64,000 nt of DNA from Luteimonas galliterrae (GCF_023374055.1 NZ_JAMBEP010000002.1:310001-374000), one strand, 5' to 3'. Shown: positions 36,614-45,281, counted from the first letter of the stretch. Notes: a model not told the origin generated them from the sequence alone. A program made the numbers and translations.

Positions 36614-37096
36614 TCAGCCGCCGCTCGCCATCCACATCCAGACCGCAGCGGCGAGCAGGATCGCCACCACCCAGATCCAACTGCTGCGCCCGCTGTCGCC
36701 CTGCACCACGGTCGGCACGCGCCGCGCGCCATGTTGCGCCTTGCTGGGGGCCGGATGCTTGCCGACGATGGCATCGACCGCATCCTTGGCTTCCTTCAAA
36801 CCCAATTGCGGATTGGCTTCGCGCAGGCGTTTGATCGCGTCGATCAGCTCGCCTCGCGCCAGCGCTTCGGACACCTGCTGCGGGAACGCGAGATTCGCCG
36901 CCGCGGCCTTTTCGCGCAGTGCGCTGACCCTGCTGGCAACGACCCGATCCGGCTGTTTGGCATAAGCCTCGACGAGATCCTTGGCTTCCTTCAAGCCCAG
37001 ACCCGTGGCTTCGCGGACGATCTTGATCGCCTGGATCAGTTCCCCGCGCGCGAGCGCAGCGGCGGCTTCGGGCGGCAGGCGGATCGCGTTGGACAT
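36614..37096 (-). CDS. Tail-anchored protein with two L7/L12 C-terminal-like repeats
   Basis: 160 residues. Two homologous units, about 14-46 and 79-111, read ALARGELIQAIKIVRE-TGLGLKEAKDLVEAY and ALARGELIDAIKRLRE-PQLGLKEAKDAVDAI. The GLKEAKD helix is the hallmark of the ribosomal L7/L12 C-terminal domain. A linker with basic residues and a single C-terminal membrane helix (about 139-157) follow, so the repeats face the cytoplasm. ATG 37096 was chosen over 37126 because the first repeat starts close by. Function is unknown; factor or GTPase binding at the membrane is speculation. Confidence 0.75.
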   Translation of the reverse strand: MSNAIRLPPEAAAALARGELIQAIKIVREATGLGLKEAKDLVEAYAKQPDRVVASRVSALREKAAAANLAFPQQVSEALARGELIDAIKRLREANPQLGLKEAKDAVDAIVGKHPAPSKAQHGARRVPTVVQGDSGRSSWIWVVAILLAAAVWMWMASGG

Positions 37097-37150
37097 GGCG
37101 GCGACTCCCGGGGTTGCTCTCAGCATATCGCTTTCTGCCGATCTGCTTTT

Positions 37151-37299
37151 GCAGGAGCGGCCTCAGCCGCGAACTCTCACTTCTTTTGCCTGTCATCCCG
37201 AGCGTAGCGAGGGATCTGTTGTGTCGTGGAGCAGATCCCTCGCTACGCTCGGGATGACAGGCAAAAGAGCAAAGCTCGCGGCTGAAGCCGCTCCTGCAA
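37151..37299. repeat. Nested palindromic repeats from two families
   Basis: The outer arms are 37151-37178 (TGCAGGAGCGGCCTCAGCCG…) and 37274-37299. Inside lies a complete palindrome of another family, 37192-37220 (TGTCATCCCGAGCGTAGCGA…) and 37231-37260. One element appears to have inserted into the loop of the other. A further small GC palindrome (GCGGGGCAAGCCCCGC) lies at about 37346-37361. The 326-nt gap between neighbouring genes holds only these and a terminator. Confidence 0.88.
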
Positions 37300-37372
37300 A
37301 GAAGCCGTCCTACATGGAAGCCGCTCCACAAGAAGAGCAACGGCAGCGGGGCAAGCCCCGCTCTACAAAAAG

Positions 37373-37398
37373 AAAACGCCGGCGGAGGCCGGCGTTTT
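37373..37398 (-). terminator. Rho-independent terminator of fructose-bisphosphate aldolase
   Basis: CGCCGGC (37377-37383) pairs with GCCGGCG (37388-37394). On the minus strand TTTTCTTTTT follows. It lies 24 nt past the gene stop. Confidence 0.88.
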
Positions 37399-37422
37399 CG
37401 CTGGGATTTTTCGGACCGCGAA

Positions 37423-38433
37423 TCAGGCGGCCTTGCTCCACTTGCCCAACGCCGCCAGCCCGTTGTCCCTGGCACGGGCGAACACGGTTTCCTGCGCCTT
37501 GCCGACGTTGTTGGCCAGGTCCTGCGACCATAGCTTGAGCGCGGCCGACTGCATGGCGCGGCCGTAGGAGAACGACAGCGGCCACGGATTCGGGCCCATG
37601 CGGTTCATCGCATCCAGGTGCGCGGTGGCTTCCTCGTCGCTCTGGCCGCCCGACAGGAACACGATGCCCGGCAGGATCGCCGGCACGGTGGATTTCAGGC
37701 ACATCAGGGTGGATTCGGCGACTTCCTCGACCGATGCCTCCTCGCCGCTGTCCTTGCCCGGAATCACCATCGACGCCTTCAGGATCGTGCCTTCCAGCAT
37801 CACGCTCTGCTGGTACAGCGCGTCGAACAGCGAACGCAGCACCACTTCGGTGACTTCGTAGCAGGTCTCGATGTCGTGGCTGCCGTCCATGATCACTTCC
37901 GGCTCCACCATCGGCACCAGGCCGCATTCCTGGCACAGCGCGGCGTAACGCGCCAACGCGTGCGAATTGGCTTCGATGCAGGTGCCGGACGGGATGTCGT
38001 CGCCGATATTGATCACCGCCCGCCACTTGGCGAAACGCGCGCCGAGCTTGTAGTACTCCTGCAGGCGCTCGCGCAGGCCGTCCAGGCCTTCGGTCACCAC
38101 TTCGCCCGGGAAGCCGGCCAGCGGCTGCGGGCCCTTGTCGACCTTGATGCCCGGGATGATGCCGTTGTCCATCATCACCTTGGTGAAAGGCACGCCGGCC
38201 TTGGTGGACTGGCGGATGGTCTCGTCGTACAGGATCGCGCCGCTGATGTAATCGCCCAGCTTGGGGGTGGTCAGCAGCAGCTCGCGGTAAGCGCGCCGGT
38301 TCTCTTCGGTGTTGTCGATGCCCACGCCGGCGAAGCGCTTGGCGATGGTGTTGTTGGACTCATCGATGGCGATGATGCCCTTGCCCGCGGCGACCATGGC
38401 CTGGGCGGTTTCGGCAAGCTGTTCGATGCTCAT
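37423..38433 (-). CDS. fda: Class I fructose-bisphosphate aldolase
   Basis: Reversibly cleaves fructose 1,6-bisphosphate into dihydroxyacetone phosphate and glyceraldehyde 3-phosphate, using a Schiff base. The 336-residue product has GIIAIDESNNTIAKRF near the N-terminus, EPEVIMDGSHDIETC and the class I active-site motif LEGTILKASMV with the Schiff-base lysine. GGQSDEEATAHLDAMN follows. It resembles eukaryotic-type class I aldolase. It belongs to a spread-out glycolytic cluster with pyk, pgk, gap and tkt. Confidence 0.95.
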   Translation of the reverse strand: MSIEQLAETAQAMVAAGKGIIAIDESNNTIAKRFAGVGIDNTEENRRAYRELLLTTPKLGDYISGAILYDETIRQSTKAGVPFTKVMMDNGIIPGIKVDKGPQPLAGFPGEVVTEGLDGLRERLQEYYKLGARFAKWRAVINIGDDIPSGTCIEANSHALARYAALCQECGLVPMVEPEVIMDGSHDIETCYEVTEVVLRSLFDALYQQSVMLEGTILKASMVIPGKDSGEEASVEEVAESTLMCLKSTVPAILPGIVFLSGGQSDEEATAHLDAMNRMGPNPWPLSFSYGRAMQSAALKLWSQDLANNVGKAQETVFARARDNGLAALGKWSKAA

Positions 38434-38459
38434 GTCTGGGCCTAGGACTGTAAACCTCC

Positions 38460-38465
38460 ATTATA
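38460..38465 (-). promoter_or_regulatory. Candidate -10 element for the aldolase gene
   Basis: A perfect TATAAT on the minus strand lies 27 nt before the aldolase ATG. No good -35 is visible at the proper spacing. Confidence 0.4.
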
Positions 38466-38521
38466 ACCGGCTGCCAGACGTCGCCAGCGCGTCGGCGGGA
38501 CCGGAAGCTGTTGCCATGCAG

Positions 38522-39133
38522 TCAGCGGCCGGCCGGCCGCCGGGAAACAGCCGGATTGGCCGTCATCGCCCTGGTTTGGCTGCGCTGGAAAGCTTCCAGA
38601 GCCTGCTTCTCCATCGTGCCGGTCTGGAAAGCCCTCGCCTTCTGCTTCTGTACGAGCGAAGCCAAGTCCGAGATCGAACAATGGCTGCGCAGCCCGGCCA
38701 CATCGGTGGCCTCTTTGCCCATGAAGTGGAGCGTGGCGACCGTATAGGTGGTTTGCGGTGTGGTTATCTCCGGGCGAGGTTTGAATTTCCATTGCGACAG
38801 GGCAGCGGCGCTGGTTTGCGAAAAAGCTTCCCAGAACCCGTCCGCGGGCTCCTTTTCGCCGGTTGAGCTGTTCCAAGCCTTGAGCAGCCCGAAATCGGAA
38901 GTGCTGCCGTCGGGCTTGATCGCGTAGCCCATCGCAATGCACACATTATCTCCGCGATCGGCGAACGCGGCCGGGTACCCGGGCGCCGCAAGCTTGGCGC
39001 CGTCGGCCAGCATCCACTGATCGCGGATACCGCCTTCGTTCACCATACGCACGCGCTCGGCCGAGATGCCGGCAGTCGCCACCAAGCCCATGCTGAGCCC
39101 GAGCGCCAGTTTTGCTTCCAGTCGACGATCCAT
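38522..39133 (-). CDS. TonB C-terminal-like secreted protein
   Basis: A 203-residue protein with a signal peptide (about 1-25). The middle matches a TonB_C-like pattern: CIAMGYAIKPDGSTSDFGLLKAW, then AALSQWKFKPRP and TYTVATLHFMG. It lacks the TonB membrane anchor and proline-rich spacer, so it is not a classical energy transducer. It is a paralogue of 39231-39806, which lies 97 nt upstream on the same strand. The tail (from about residue 160) is Gln/Arg-rich and specific to this copy. Confidence 0.72.
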   Translation of the reverse strand: MDRRLEAKLALGLSMGLVATAGISAERVRMVNEGGIRDQWMLADGAKLAAPGYPAAFADRGDNVCIAMGYAIKPDGSTSDFGLLKAWNSSTGEKEPADGFWEAFSQTSAAALSQWKFKPRPEITTPQTTYTVATLHFMGKEATDVAGLRSHCSISDLASLVQKQKARAFQTGTMEKQALEAFQRSQTRAMTANPAVSRRPAGR

Positions 39134-39230
39134 AGCTGCTCTCCCTTTAGAAGTGCCGTTAAACGCCTACTCGAATGTGCTGTCAAGTACCTGGCCCCGT
39201 TCGGCCCTATTCAGCCCCCGAGCAACGCGA

Positions 39231-39806
39231 CTAGTGGGGCCGCGTCTTGAAATCTTCGGGCTCGAGCTGCATCCGGTCGAACAAATCGGTGTCGAGCAGA
39301 CGTCGCTTGCTCGAATCTGCGCGGATGGCGATCAGGTGCTGCGCCAGATTGGGGATGGCGCAGCGCTGCCGCAACTGTGGCGAAGCCGTCGTTTCCGGCT
39401 TGCCGAATAGCATTGTCGCGACGGTGTATACCGGCACCGGGCGACCGGTCTCCGGCCGCGGCTGGAACCGCCAATGCTGCAACGCATCGGCCGCAGATTG
39501 GGCGAAAGCGGCCCAAAAACCGGGCGATGGTTCGCGCTGGCCGCTCGCGCTGTTCCAGGCTTTCAGCAGTGCGTAGTGGGAAGTGCTGCCGTCCGCATTC
39601 AGCAGGTAACCGACGCCGACGCAGACTTCCAGAGCGCGATCTGAAAACTGCGGTGGATAAACCGGGGCGGGAAGGCGGGTGCCCGGGGGCAACGCCCAAG
39701 CAGTCTTGATGCCGCCTTCGTTGACGACCCGGACCGGCTCTGCGGCGAAGGCCGGGGCCGTCACGGACAGCAGCAAGAAAATCGAGAATCGGCAGAAGCA
39801 GGCCAT
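39231..39806 (-). CDS. TonB C-terminal-like secreted protein, paralogue
   Basis: A 191-residue protein with a signal peptide (ending AFA, about residue 21). It shares RVVNEGGI, a GYLLNADGSTSHYALLKAWNS block, DALQHWRFQPRP and VYTVATMLFG with its neighbour. The ATG at 39806 is preferred over an in-frame GTG at 39848 because it starts the signal peptide, although neither has a strong SD. Function is unknown; the pair is a tandem duplication. Confidence 0.7.
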   Translation of the reverse strand: MACFCRFSIFLLLSVTAPAFAAEPVRVVNEGGIKTAWALPPGTRLPAPVYPPQFSDRALEVCVGVGYLLNADGSTSHYALLKAWNSASGQREPSPGFWAAFAQSAADALQHWRFQPRPETGRPVPVYTVATMLFGKPETTASPQLRQRCAIPNLAQHLIAIRADSSKRRLLDTDLFDRMQLEPEDFKTRPH

Positions 39807-39941
39807 TGCTGGCGCACCGGCAACCCTATCCCAAGAGGGAAATAGCACTGACGGCTAAGGCCGTCAATCGTCCTCTTCCCCGCGCCAATCGGCACCGGCG
39901 CCGCAATCGCCCATGATTCATGGTGATCGCACGTCGGCTCG

Positions 39942-41408
39942 TCAAATCTCGCCCAGGCCTTGCGCCACGCCCTCCGCGCCCACTTCCAGCAGGCGCAGCG
40001 TGTTGGTCGCGCCGTGGTGCTCCATGTGGTCGCCGCTGGTGAAGATCACGCGGTCGCCCTCCGCCAGCAGGCCGGCCTGGAACAAGGCCTTCAATGCCGC
40101 GCGCGCGGCCTCGCGTGTGGCCATGCCGCGGCTGTCGAAATCGATCGGGAACACGTCGCGCATCAGCGCCATCCGCCGCCGCGCGCCGCCGTGGCGCGAC
40201 AGGCCGTAGATCGGCACGCTGGAGCGGAATCGCGACAGGAAGCGCGCGGTGCCGCCCGATTCGGTCATCGCCACGATCGCGCGCACCCCGATGTGCTCGG
40301 ACAGGAACATGGTGGCCATCGCGATCGCCTGGTCGGCGCGCTGCAGATCGCGCTGCGCCTTCTCGAAATCGGTGTTGGCTTCGAATTGCTTTTCCGCGCC
40401 GATGCAGATGCGCGCCATCGCTTCCACCGCGCGCAGCGGAAAATTGCCGGCCGCGCTTTCCTGCGACAGCATCACCGCATCGGTGCCGTCGATCACGGCG
40501 TTGGCCACGTCCAGCACTTCGGCGCGGGTGGGGATCGGGCTGTCGACCATCGACTGCAGCATCTGCGTGGCGGTGATCACCACTTTGTTGCGCGCCAGCG
40601 ATTCGCGGATGATCTTCTTCTGCAGGCCGGGCAGCTCGGCGTCGCCGATCTCCACGCCCAGGTCGCCGCGCGCCACCATCACCACGTCGCTGGCGTCGAT
40701 GATCTCTTCCAGGTTCTCGATCGCCTCGGCGCGCTCGATCTTGGAGACCAGCGCGGCGTCGCTGCCGGCGGCGCGGGCGATGCTGCGCGCCTCTTCCATG
40801 TCGGCGGCGTTGCGGCAGAACGAAACGGCGATGAAGTCCACCCCGATCTGCGCGGCCACGCCGATCAGCTCGCGGTCGCGTTCGGTCAGCGCGCCCAGCG
40901 ACAGGCCGCCGCCGAGCCGGTTCAGCCCCTTGCGGTCGGACAGCACGCTGTCGTTGAGCACGCGGGTGACGATGCGCTCGCCTTCCACCTTGTCCACCTG
41001 CAACTGCACCACGCCGTCGTCGAGCAGCAGCACGTCGCCGGCGGCCACGTCGTTGGGCAGGCCGAGATAGCTGACGCCGACCTGGGCGACGTCGCCCGGC
41101 GGCGCGTCTTCGCGCGCGAGCAGGTCGAAACGGTCGCCGGCGCGCAGGCGCACGCGGCCTTCGGCGAAACGTTCTATGCGTATCTTCGGCCCGGGCAGAT
41201 CGGCGAGGATGCCGACCTCGGCGCCGACCCGCTGCGCCGCCTCGCGCACGGCCTGCGCGCGCGCGACCTGCGCCGACGGATCGCCGTGCGAGAAGTTCAG
41301 CCGCACCACGTCCACGCCGGCGCGCAGCAGGGCGTCGAGCACGCCGGGCGCGTCGGTGGCCGGGCCCAGGGTGGCGAGAATGCGGGTGCGGCGGCGGTGC
41401 TCGGACAT
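39942..41408 (-). CDS. pyk: Pyruvate kinase
   Basis: Transfers phosphate from phosphoenolpyruvate to ADP. The 488-residue product has RRTRILATLGPATD, RLNFSHGD (ADP/K+ site), LADLPGPKIRIERF and the active-site motif VSKIERAEAIENLEEII. MVARGDLGVEIG, TATQMLQSM and the C-terminal regulatory domain (about 350-488) follow. It is single-copy in this window, between the TonB_C paralogues and a divergent GNAT gene. Confidence 0.97.
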   Translation of the reverse strand: MSEHRRRTRILATLGPATDAPGVLDALLRAGVDVVRLNFSHGDPSAQVARAQAVREAAQRVGAEVGILADLPGPKIRIERFAEGRVRLRAGDRFDLLAREDAPPGDVAQVGVSYLGLPNDVAAGDVLLLDDGVVQLQVDKVEGERIVTRVLNDSVLSDRKGLNRLGGGLSLGALTERDRELIGVAAQIGVDFIAVSFCRNAADMEEARSIARAAGSDAALVSKIERAEAIENLEEIIDASDVVMVARGDLGVEIGDAELPGLQKKIIRESLARNKVVITATQMLQSMVDSPIPTRAEVLDVANAVIDGTDAVMLSQESAAGNFPLRAVEAMARICIGAEKQFEANTDFEKAQRDLQRADQAIAMATMFLSEHIGVRAIVAMTESGGTARFLSRFRSSVPIYGLSRHGGARRRMALMRDVFPIDFDSRGMATREAARAALKALFQAGLLAEGDRVIFTSGDHMEHHGATNTLRLLEVGAEGVAQGLGEI

Positions 41409-41474
41409 GCGGTTGGGGCTTCGCGCGATGGAATCGCAGCTATCCTAGCCCAGACCTGCGACCGGAAAAGCTAC

Positions 41475-42059
41475 ATGTCCTTCGATCTGCCTGCGGCCCT
41501 GGCCGCATTGCCCGGTTTCCCGCAGTTGCGCGGCTCGCGCACCCGCCTGCGCGGCCCGCGCCAGGACGATGCCGACGCGGTCTTCGCGCTGTTCTCCGAT
41601 CCTGAGGTGATGCGCTACTGGAGCCGGCCGCCGATGACCGAGCGCACCGAAGCCGAAGCCGCGATCGGCGAGATGCAGGAGGCTTTCGCCGAGCGCGACA
41701 AGATCAATTGGGTGATCGCCGACAAGAGCGACGCGGTGATCGGCACCTGCACCCTGTTCCGCTTCGATGCACGCCATCGCCGCGCCGAACTGGGCTATGC
41801 GCTGCGCTCGGACCGCTGGGGCCAGGGCCTGGCGCACGAAGCGGTGAGCGCGGCGTTGGACTGGGCGTTCCGCAGTTTGGCCCTGCATCGCATCGAGGCG
41901 GATATCGATCCTCGCAACGACGGCTCGCGACGGATCCTCGAGCGGCTCGGCTTCATCAGTGAAGGGCTGCTGCGCGAACGCTATTTCGTCGGCGAAAAAG
42001 TCAGCGACACGGAGATTTTCGGCTTACTCGCCTCGGATTGGCGCAACGGCGATCGGTGA
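41475..42059 (+). CDS. GNAT-family N-acetyltransferase (RimJ/RimL type)
   Basis: A 194-residue cytoplasmic acetyltransferase with GSRTRLRGPRQDDADAVFALFSDPEVMRYW and GTCTLFRFDARHRRAELGYALRSDRWGQGLAHEAV (acetyl-CoA site). DPRNDGSRRILERLGFISEG is also present. It is typical of ribosomal-protein-alanine or antibiotic acetyltransferases; the acceptor is unknown. It is divergent from pyk with 66 nt between the starts and is followed by a palindromic repeat and a terminator. Confidence 0.9.
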   Translation: MSFDLPAALAALPGFPQLRGSRTRLRGPRQDDADAVFALFSDPEVMRYWSRPPMTERTEAEAAIGEMQEAFAERDKINWVIADKSDAVIGTCTLFRFDARHRRAELGYALRSDRWGQGLAHEAVSAALDWAFRSLALHRIEADIDPRNDGSRRILERLGFISEGLLRERYFVGEKVSDTEIFGLLASDWRNGDR

Positions 42060-42062
42060 GCC

Positions 42063-42152
42063 GTAGCCCGGGTGGAGCGCAGCGATACCCGGGGCTTTCA
42101 CGCCATGCGCAATATCGCGTCCCGGTATCGCCTGCGGCTCCACCCGGGCTAC
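42063..42152. repeat. Palindromic repeat (GTAGCCCGGGTGGAGCGCAG family)
   Basis: The arms GTAGCCCGGGTGGAGCGCAG and CTGCGGCTCCACCCGGGCTAC, with inner GATACCCGGG/CCCGGTATC, form a long hairpin. A variant lies at 58633-58721. Confidence 0.88.
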
Positions 42153-42153
42153 G

Positions 42154-42180
42154 AAAAAGCCCCGATTCGTTCGGGGCTTT
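42154..42180. terminator. Bidirectional terminator between GNAT and small secreted protein
   Basis: AAGCCCCGA (42157-42165) pairs with TCGGGGCTT (42171-42179). The A run on the left gives a T run on the minus strand, and TTTGATTT follows on the plus strand. Confidence 0.8.
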
Positions 42181-42209
42181 GATTTCGTTTCGGTTTCGAA
42201 TGGATCGGA

Positions 42210-42428
42210 TCAGCTATCCGGCCTGCAGCCCTGGGTGAACCACTTGTTGTCCGTTTCGATGCCCCAGCGGCCATCGGCCGCGCCGCAGCCCGCGGTCCAA
42301 GCGCCGACCAGCGCGCCTTCGTCGCTGTAGTAATGCCACGTGCCTTGCCAGTTCGCGGCGGCGCTGAACGACAAGCCGGCCGCTATCGCGAACATCGCTG
42401 CAGCCACGGCAATCCTGGTACGACTCAT
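42210..42428 (-). CDS. Small secreted protein, tandem family member 1 (DUF6289-like)
   Basis: 72 residues with a signal peptide (1-25, SAAA). The mature part reads WHYYSDEGALVGAWTAGCGAADGRWG and ends with a second cysteine, TQGCRPDS. The pattern YY-x-D/E-x-G-x-x-V-G-x-(n)-GC-G-A-x-DG-x-W-G recurs in the next gene. A GGAGAAGA SD precedes ATG 42428. Such proteins occur in tandem in Xanthomonadaceae; their role is unknown. Confidence 0.75.
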   Translation of the reverse strand: MSRTRIAVAAAMFAIAAGLSFSAAANWQGTWHYYSDEGALVGAWTAGCGAADGRWGIETDNKWFTQGCRPDS

Positions 42429-42532
42429 GTTCTTCTCCTTGGATGGACACGGATTCCTTCCGCACCGACACCATAGGCCGCACGCCCGCATCGTGGAATC
42501 AAATATCCGTTAACGAGCATGTCGCACGTCGC

Positions 42533-42565
42533 AAAAAACGAAGCCCCGATCATGTCGGGGCTTCG
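42533..42565 (-). terminator. Terminator of small secreted protein 2
   Basis: CGAAGCCCCGA (42539-42549) pairs with TCGGGGCTTCG (42555-42565). On the minus strand TTTTTT follows (42533-42538). Confidence 0.9.
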
Positions 42566-42585
42566 CGTCGTCCATCGGCGCCGGA

Positions 42586-42801
42586 TCAGATCGGCGAAGC
42601 GCAGCCCTGCGTGAAGCTGTAATCCGTCGTCACCGTGCCCCAGGTACCGTCGTCGGCGCCGCAGCCGACGGTGCGATGGCCGACATAGCCGCCATCCTCG
42701 CCGTAGTAGACGAAAGTGCCCTGCAGGCAGCCGCCCGCATAGCTGATGCTCGAAGCGGCCGCCAGCAGCAGACCGGTCAGGATCAGTTTCGCATGTCGCA
42801 T
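42586..42801 (-). CDS. Small secreted protein, tandem family member 2 (DUF6289-like)
   Basis: 71 residues with a signal peptide (about 1-22, SYA). The mature part has GTFVYYGEDGGYVGHRTVGCGADDGTWG and ends TQGCASPI, closely similar to member 1. A strong AGGAGG SD fixes ATG 42801. It has its own terminator. Confidence 0.75.
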   Translation of the reverse strand: MRHAKLILTGLLLAAASSISYAGGCLQGTFVYYGEDGGYVGHRTVGCGADDGTWGTVTTDYSFTQGCASPI

Positions 42802-42872
42802 ACAGCCTCCTTTTTCCTGCGCGCGCGGCCGGGCGCCGCGCTGTGACGTAGGTTCGCGAATGTCGGAAGACG

Positions 42873-43082
42873 TCAATCCGGGCAGTTCAGGCGTTCGATC
42901 GTGTAGGTATCGGTGCGCTGCCCGCTGTAGTGGACGCTGCCGTCGCAGGCCCCGATCTGCCAGCCGACCGCATTACCCGCATCGTCGTAGAACGTCATGA
43001 TGTAGGGCCAGCGTCCGGCCATGGCCATGCCGACCATGCCGATCAATACCAAAGCGCAGAGAACGATCCTGATCCGCCGCAT
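42873..43082 (-). CDS. Small secreted protein, tandem family member 3 (divergent)
   Basis: 69 residues. A signal peptide or membrane anchor (about 1-22) is followed by MTFYDDAGNAVGWQIGACDGSVHYSG and a C-terminal Cys (RLNCPD). It keeps the FYDDAGNAVGW core and two-cysteine spacing of its neighbours but has lost the GCGADDG run. AAGGAG is the SD before ATG 43082. Confidence 0.7.
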   Translation of the reverse strand: MRRIRIVLCALVLIGMVGMAMAGRWPYIMTFYDDAGNAVGWQIGACDGSVHYSGQRTDTYTIERLNCPD

Positions 43083-43215
43083 GAGCCCGCTCCTTGAGTG
43101 ATGGCGTCCGGAGCATAGCGCCGCGAGCGCACGCGAACTTTGAACTGCGTGCACAAACGACAAAGGTGAATGCGCGGCTTGCGGCGCCGCGCGTTACGGC
43201 TGCGTTATTTCAGGC

Positions 43216-44391
43216 TCAACGGGCGCGCGCTTCGAGCGCCGCCACCGCCGGCAGCGTCTTGCCTTCCAGGAATTCGAGGAAGGCGCCGCCGCCGGTGGAG
43301 ATGTAGGAGATTTCGTCGGCGATACCATATTTGTCCACCGCGGCCAACGTGTCGCCGCCGCCGGCGATCGAATAGGCCTCCGATGCGGCGATCGCGCGGG
43401 CCAACGTCTGCGTACCCTTGCCGAAAGCGTCGAACTCGAACACGCCGACCGGGCCGTTCCACACCACGGTGCCCGCCTTCGCGATCAATTCGGCGTAGCG
43501 CCGCGCGGTGTCCGGGCCGATGTCCAGGATCATGTCGCCGTCCTGCACGGCGTCGACCGCGCGAACGCTGGCCGGCGCGGCCGCGCTGAATTCCGGCGCC
43601 ACCACCACGTCGGTCGGGATCGGGATGTCGGCGCCGCGCGCTTTGGCGTCGGCGATGATCTGCTTGGCGGTGCCGATCAGGTCCGCTTCGTACAGCGATT
43701 TGCCCACGCCGTAGCCCATCGCAGCGATGAAAGTGTTGGCGATGCCGCCGCCGACGATCAGCTGGTCGACCTTGCCGACCAGCGACGACAGCAGTTCCAG
43801 CTTGGTCGACACTTTGGAACCGGCGACGATCGCCAGCAGCGGCCGCGCCGGCTTGTCGAGCGCGGTGGCGAGCGCGTCGAGTTCTGCCATCAGCAACGGC
43901 CCGCCCGCCGCCTGCTTGGCGTGCTTGATGACGCCGTGCGTGGACGCTTGCGCGCGATGCGCGGTGCCGAACGCGTCCATCACGAACACGTCGCACAGTG
44001 ACGCATATCGCTTGGACAGGTTTTCGTCGTCCTTGCCCTCGCCCACGTTCATGCGGCAATTCTCGAGCAGCACGAGCTGGCCGGGCGCGACGTCGACGCC
44101 ATCCAGGTACTCGCGCACCAGCGGCACTTCGCGTCCGAGCAGCTCGGACAGGCGCGCCGCCACCGGCGCCAGCGAATCGGCTTCGCTCCACACCCCTTCT
44201 TTGGGCCGGCCCAGATGCGACATCACCATCACCGCGGCGCTGGCGTCAAGCGCGCGACGCAAGGTCGACAGCGAGGCGGCGATGCGCTGGTCCGATGTCA
44301 CCCGCCCGTCCTCGATCGGCACGTTCAGATCCTGGCGGATCAGCACGCGCTTGCCGCGCAGGTCGAGGTCGGTCATGCGGAGGATGGACAT
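43216..44391 (-). CDS. pgk: Phosphoglycerate kinase
   Basis: Makes ATP from 1,3-bisphosphoglycerate. The 391-residue product has [11 protein letters not shown] at residues 15-25, [25 protein letters not shown] and [36 protein letters not shown] and GGGDTLAAV are further hallmarks. Its normal genomic partner gap lies 6 kb away, on the far side of the T4SS-linked cassette. Confidence 0.97.
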   Translation of the reverse strand: MSILRMTDLDLRGKRVLIRQDLNVPIEDGRVTSDQRIAASLSTLRRALDASAAVMVMSHLGRPKEGVWSEADSLAPVAARLSELLGREVPLVREYLDGVDVAPGQLVLLENCRMNVGEGKDDENLSKRYASLCDVFVMDAFGTAHRAQASTHGVIKHAKQAAGGPLLMAELDALATALDKPARPLLAIVAGSKVSTKLELLSSLVGKVDQLIVGGGIANTFIAAMGYGVGKSLYEADLIGTAKQIIADAKARGADIPIPTDVVVAPEFSAAAPASVRAVDAVQDGDMILDIGPDTARRYAELIAKAGTVVWNGPVGVFEFDAFGKGTQTLARAIAASEAYSIAGGGDTLAAVDKYGIADEISYISTGGGAFLEFLEGKTLPAVAALEARAR

Positions 44392-44479
44392 AATGGTTTC
44401 CAGGGCGAAGTCAGGAGCGTATTGTCCGTGGCGCCAGCCGGGCAAGGCAAACCGGGCGGCCTTCCAAGGGGATTCGGGA

Positions 44480-45106
44480 ATGGAATCAAGCACGTTCGCC
44501 GCCATGCCTGGCCTGCGCGCGGGCCGCTGGTGGGGCGCTCTGCCCGATGCGGTCACCGGCGCGGCCTGCCTGGTGGTCTGGTTCGCGCCGTTCGCGTTCG
44601 GGCAGGGCGCGGTCAAGACGGTCGTGCTGATGATGCTGATGGAATTCCTGCTGGTGCACGGCACCGGCTTTTTCACCGTGATCGCTTTCGCAGACGACAT
44701 GTCGCGCGGCAAGCGCGTGCTGGCGATGCTCGGCCTGTTGTTTTTCTACGCGATGTTCGTCGCCGTGTTCGCGTGGTCGTTCAAGGCGTGGTGGCCGGTG
44801 TGGGTGTTCGTCTGGCTGGTCGCGGCCAAAGGATTCTGGATCTTCAGCGCACCGCGCGATCGCGCGCAGGAGGTCCAACGCCAGATGACTACCTGGGCGT
44901 TCTCGGTGGTGGCGTATCTCGCGGCGGTGTTCGGCGGCGTCGTGCTGTCCTTGCCTCGGCTGGGCCTCACCGAAGAAGTGGTCGCGACGCTGGGATTGCC
45001 CGGCGGCGGCGAATGGATCGAACGCCCGCACACCGCCGTGGCCGGCATGGCTTTTTATTTCTTCGCGATCGCCGCGTTCAAATTCTGGCGCGGCGGCAAG
45101 GCCTGA
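44480..45106 (+). CDS. Multi-spanning membrane protein of unknown function
   Basis: 208 residues with about five hydrophobic segments (about 22-42, 50-70, 82-115, 139-158 and 186-202). A soluble loop EVQRQMTTW separates them. I do not recognise the family. It is divergent from pgk and followed by the 17-bp tandem array and a terminator. Confidence 0.65.
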   Translation: MESSTFAAMPGLRAGRWWGALPDAVTGAACLVVWFAPFAFGQGAVKTVVLMMLMEFLLVHGTGFFTVIAFADDMSRGKRVLAMLGLLFFYAMFVAVFAWSFKAWWPVWVFVWLVAAKGFWIFSAPRDRAQEVQRQMTTWAFSVVAYLAAVFGGVVLSLPRLGLTEEVVATLGLPGGGEWIERPHTAVAGMAFYFFAIAAFKFWRGGKA

Positions 45107-45120
45107 TGTCCTGCTTTTTT

Positions 45121-45276
45121 GTAGGAGCGGCTTTTTTGTAGGAGCGGCTTTTTTGTAGGAGCGGCTTTTTTGTAGGAGCGGCTTTTTTGTAGGAGCGGCT
45201 TTAGCCGCGAGCTTTTCTCCCACCGTGGCGCTGTCCAGCCAACGGGAGGAAAGCTCGCGGCTAAAGCCGCTCCTAC
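45121..45276. repeat. 17-bp tandem array fused to a palindromic repeat
   Basis: GTAGGAGCGGCTTTTTT is repeated with exact 17-nt period at 45121, 45138, 45155 and 45172. A fifth start at 45189 continues as a full palindromic unit (GTAGGAGCGGCTTTAGCCGC… to …CCGCTCCTAC at 45276). The array is built from the left end of the palindrome. Confidence 0.95.
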
Positions 45277-45281
45277 GAAAA

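Noticed and set aside
45121-45205. Direct repeats that might be a CRISPR array
   Set aside because: The units are contiguous 17-mers without spacers, derived from a palindromic element; no cas genes are present.
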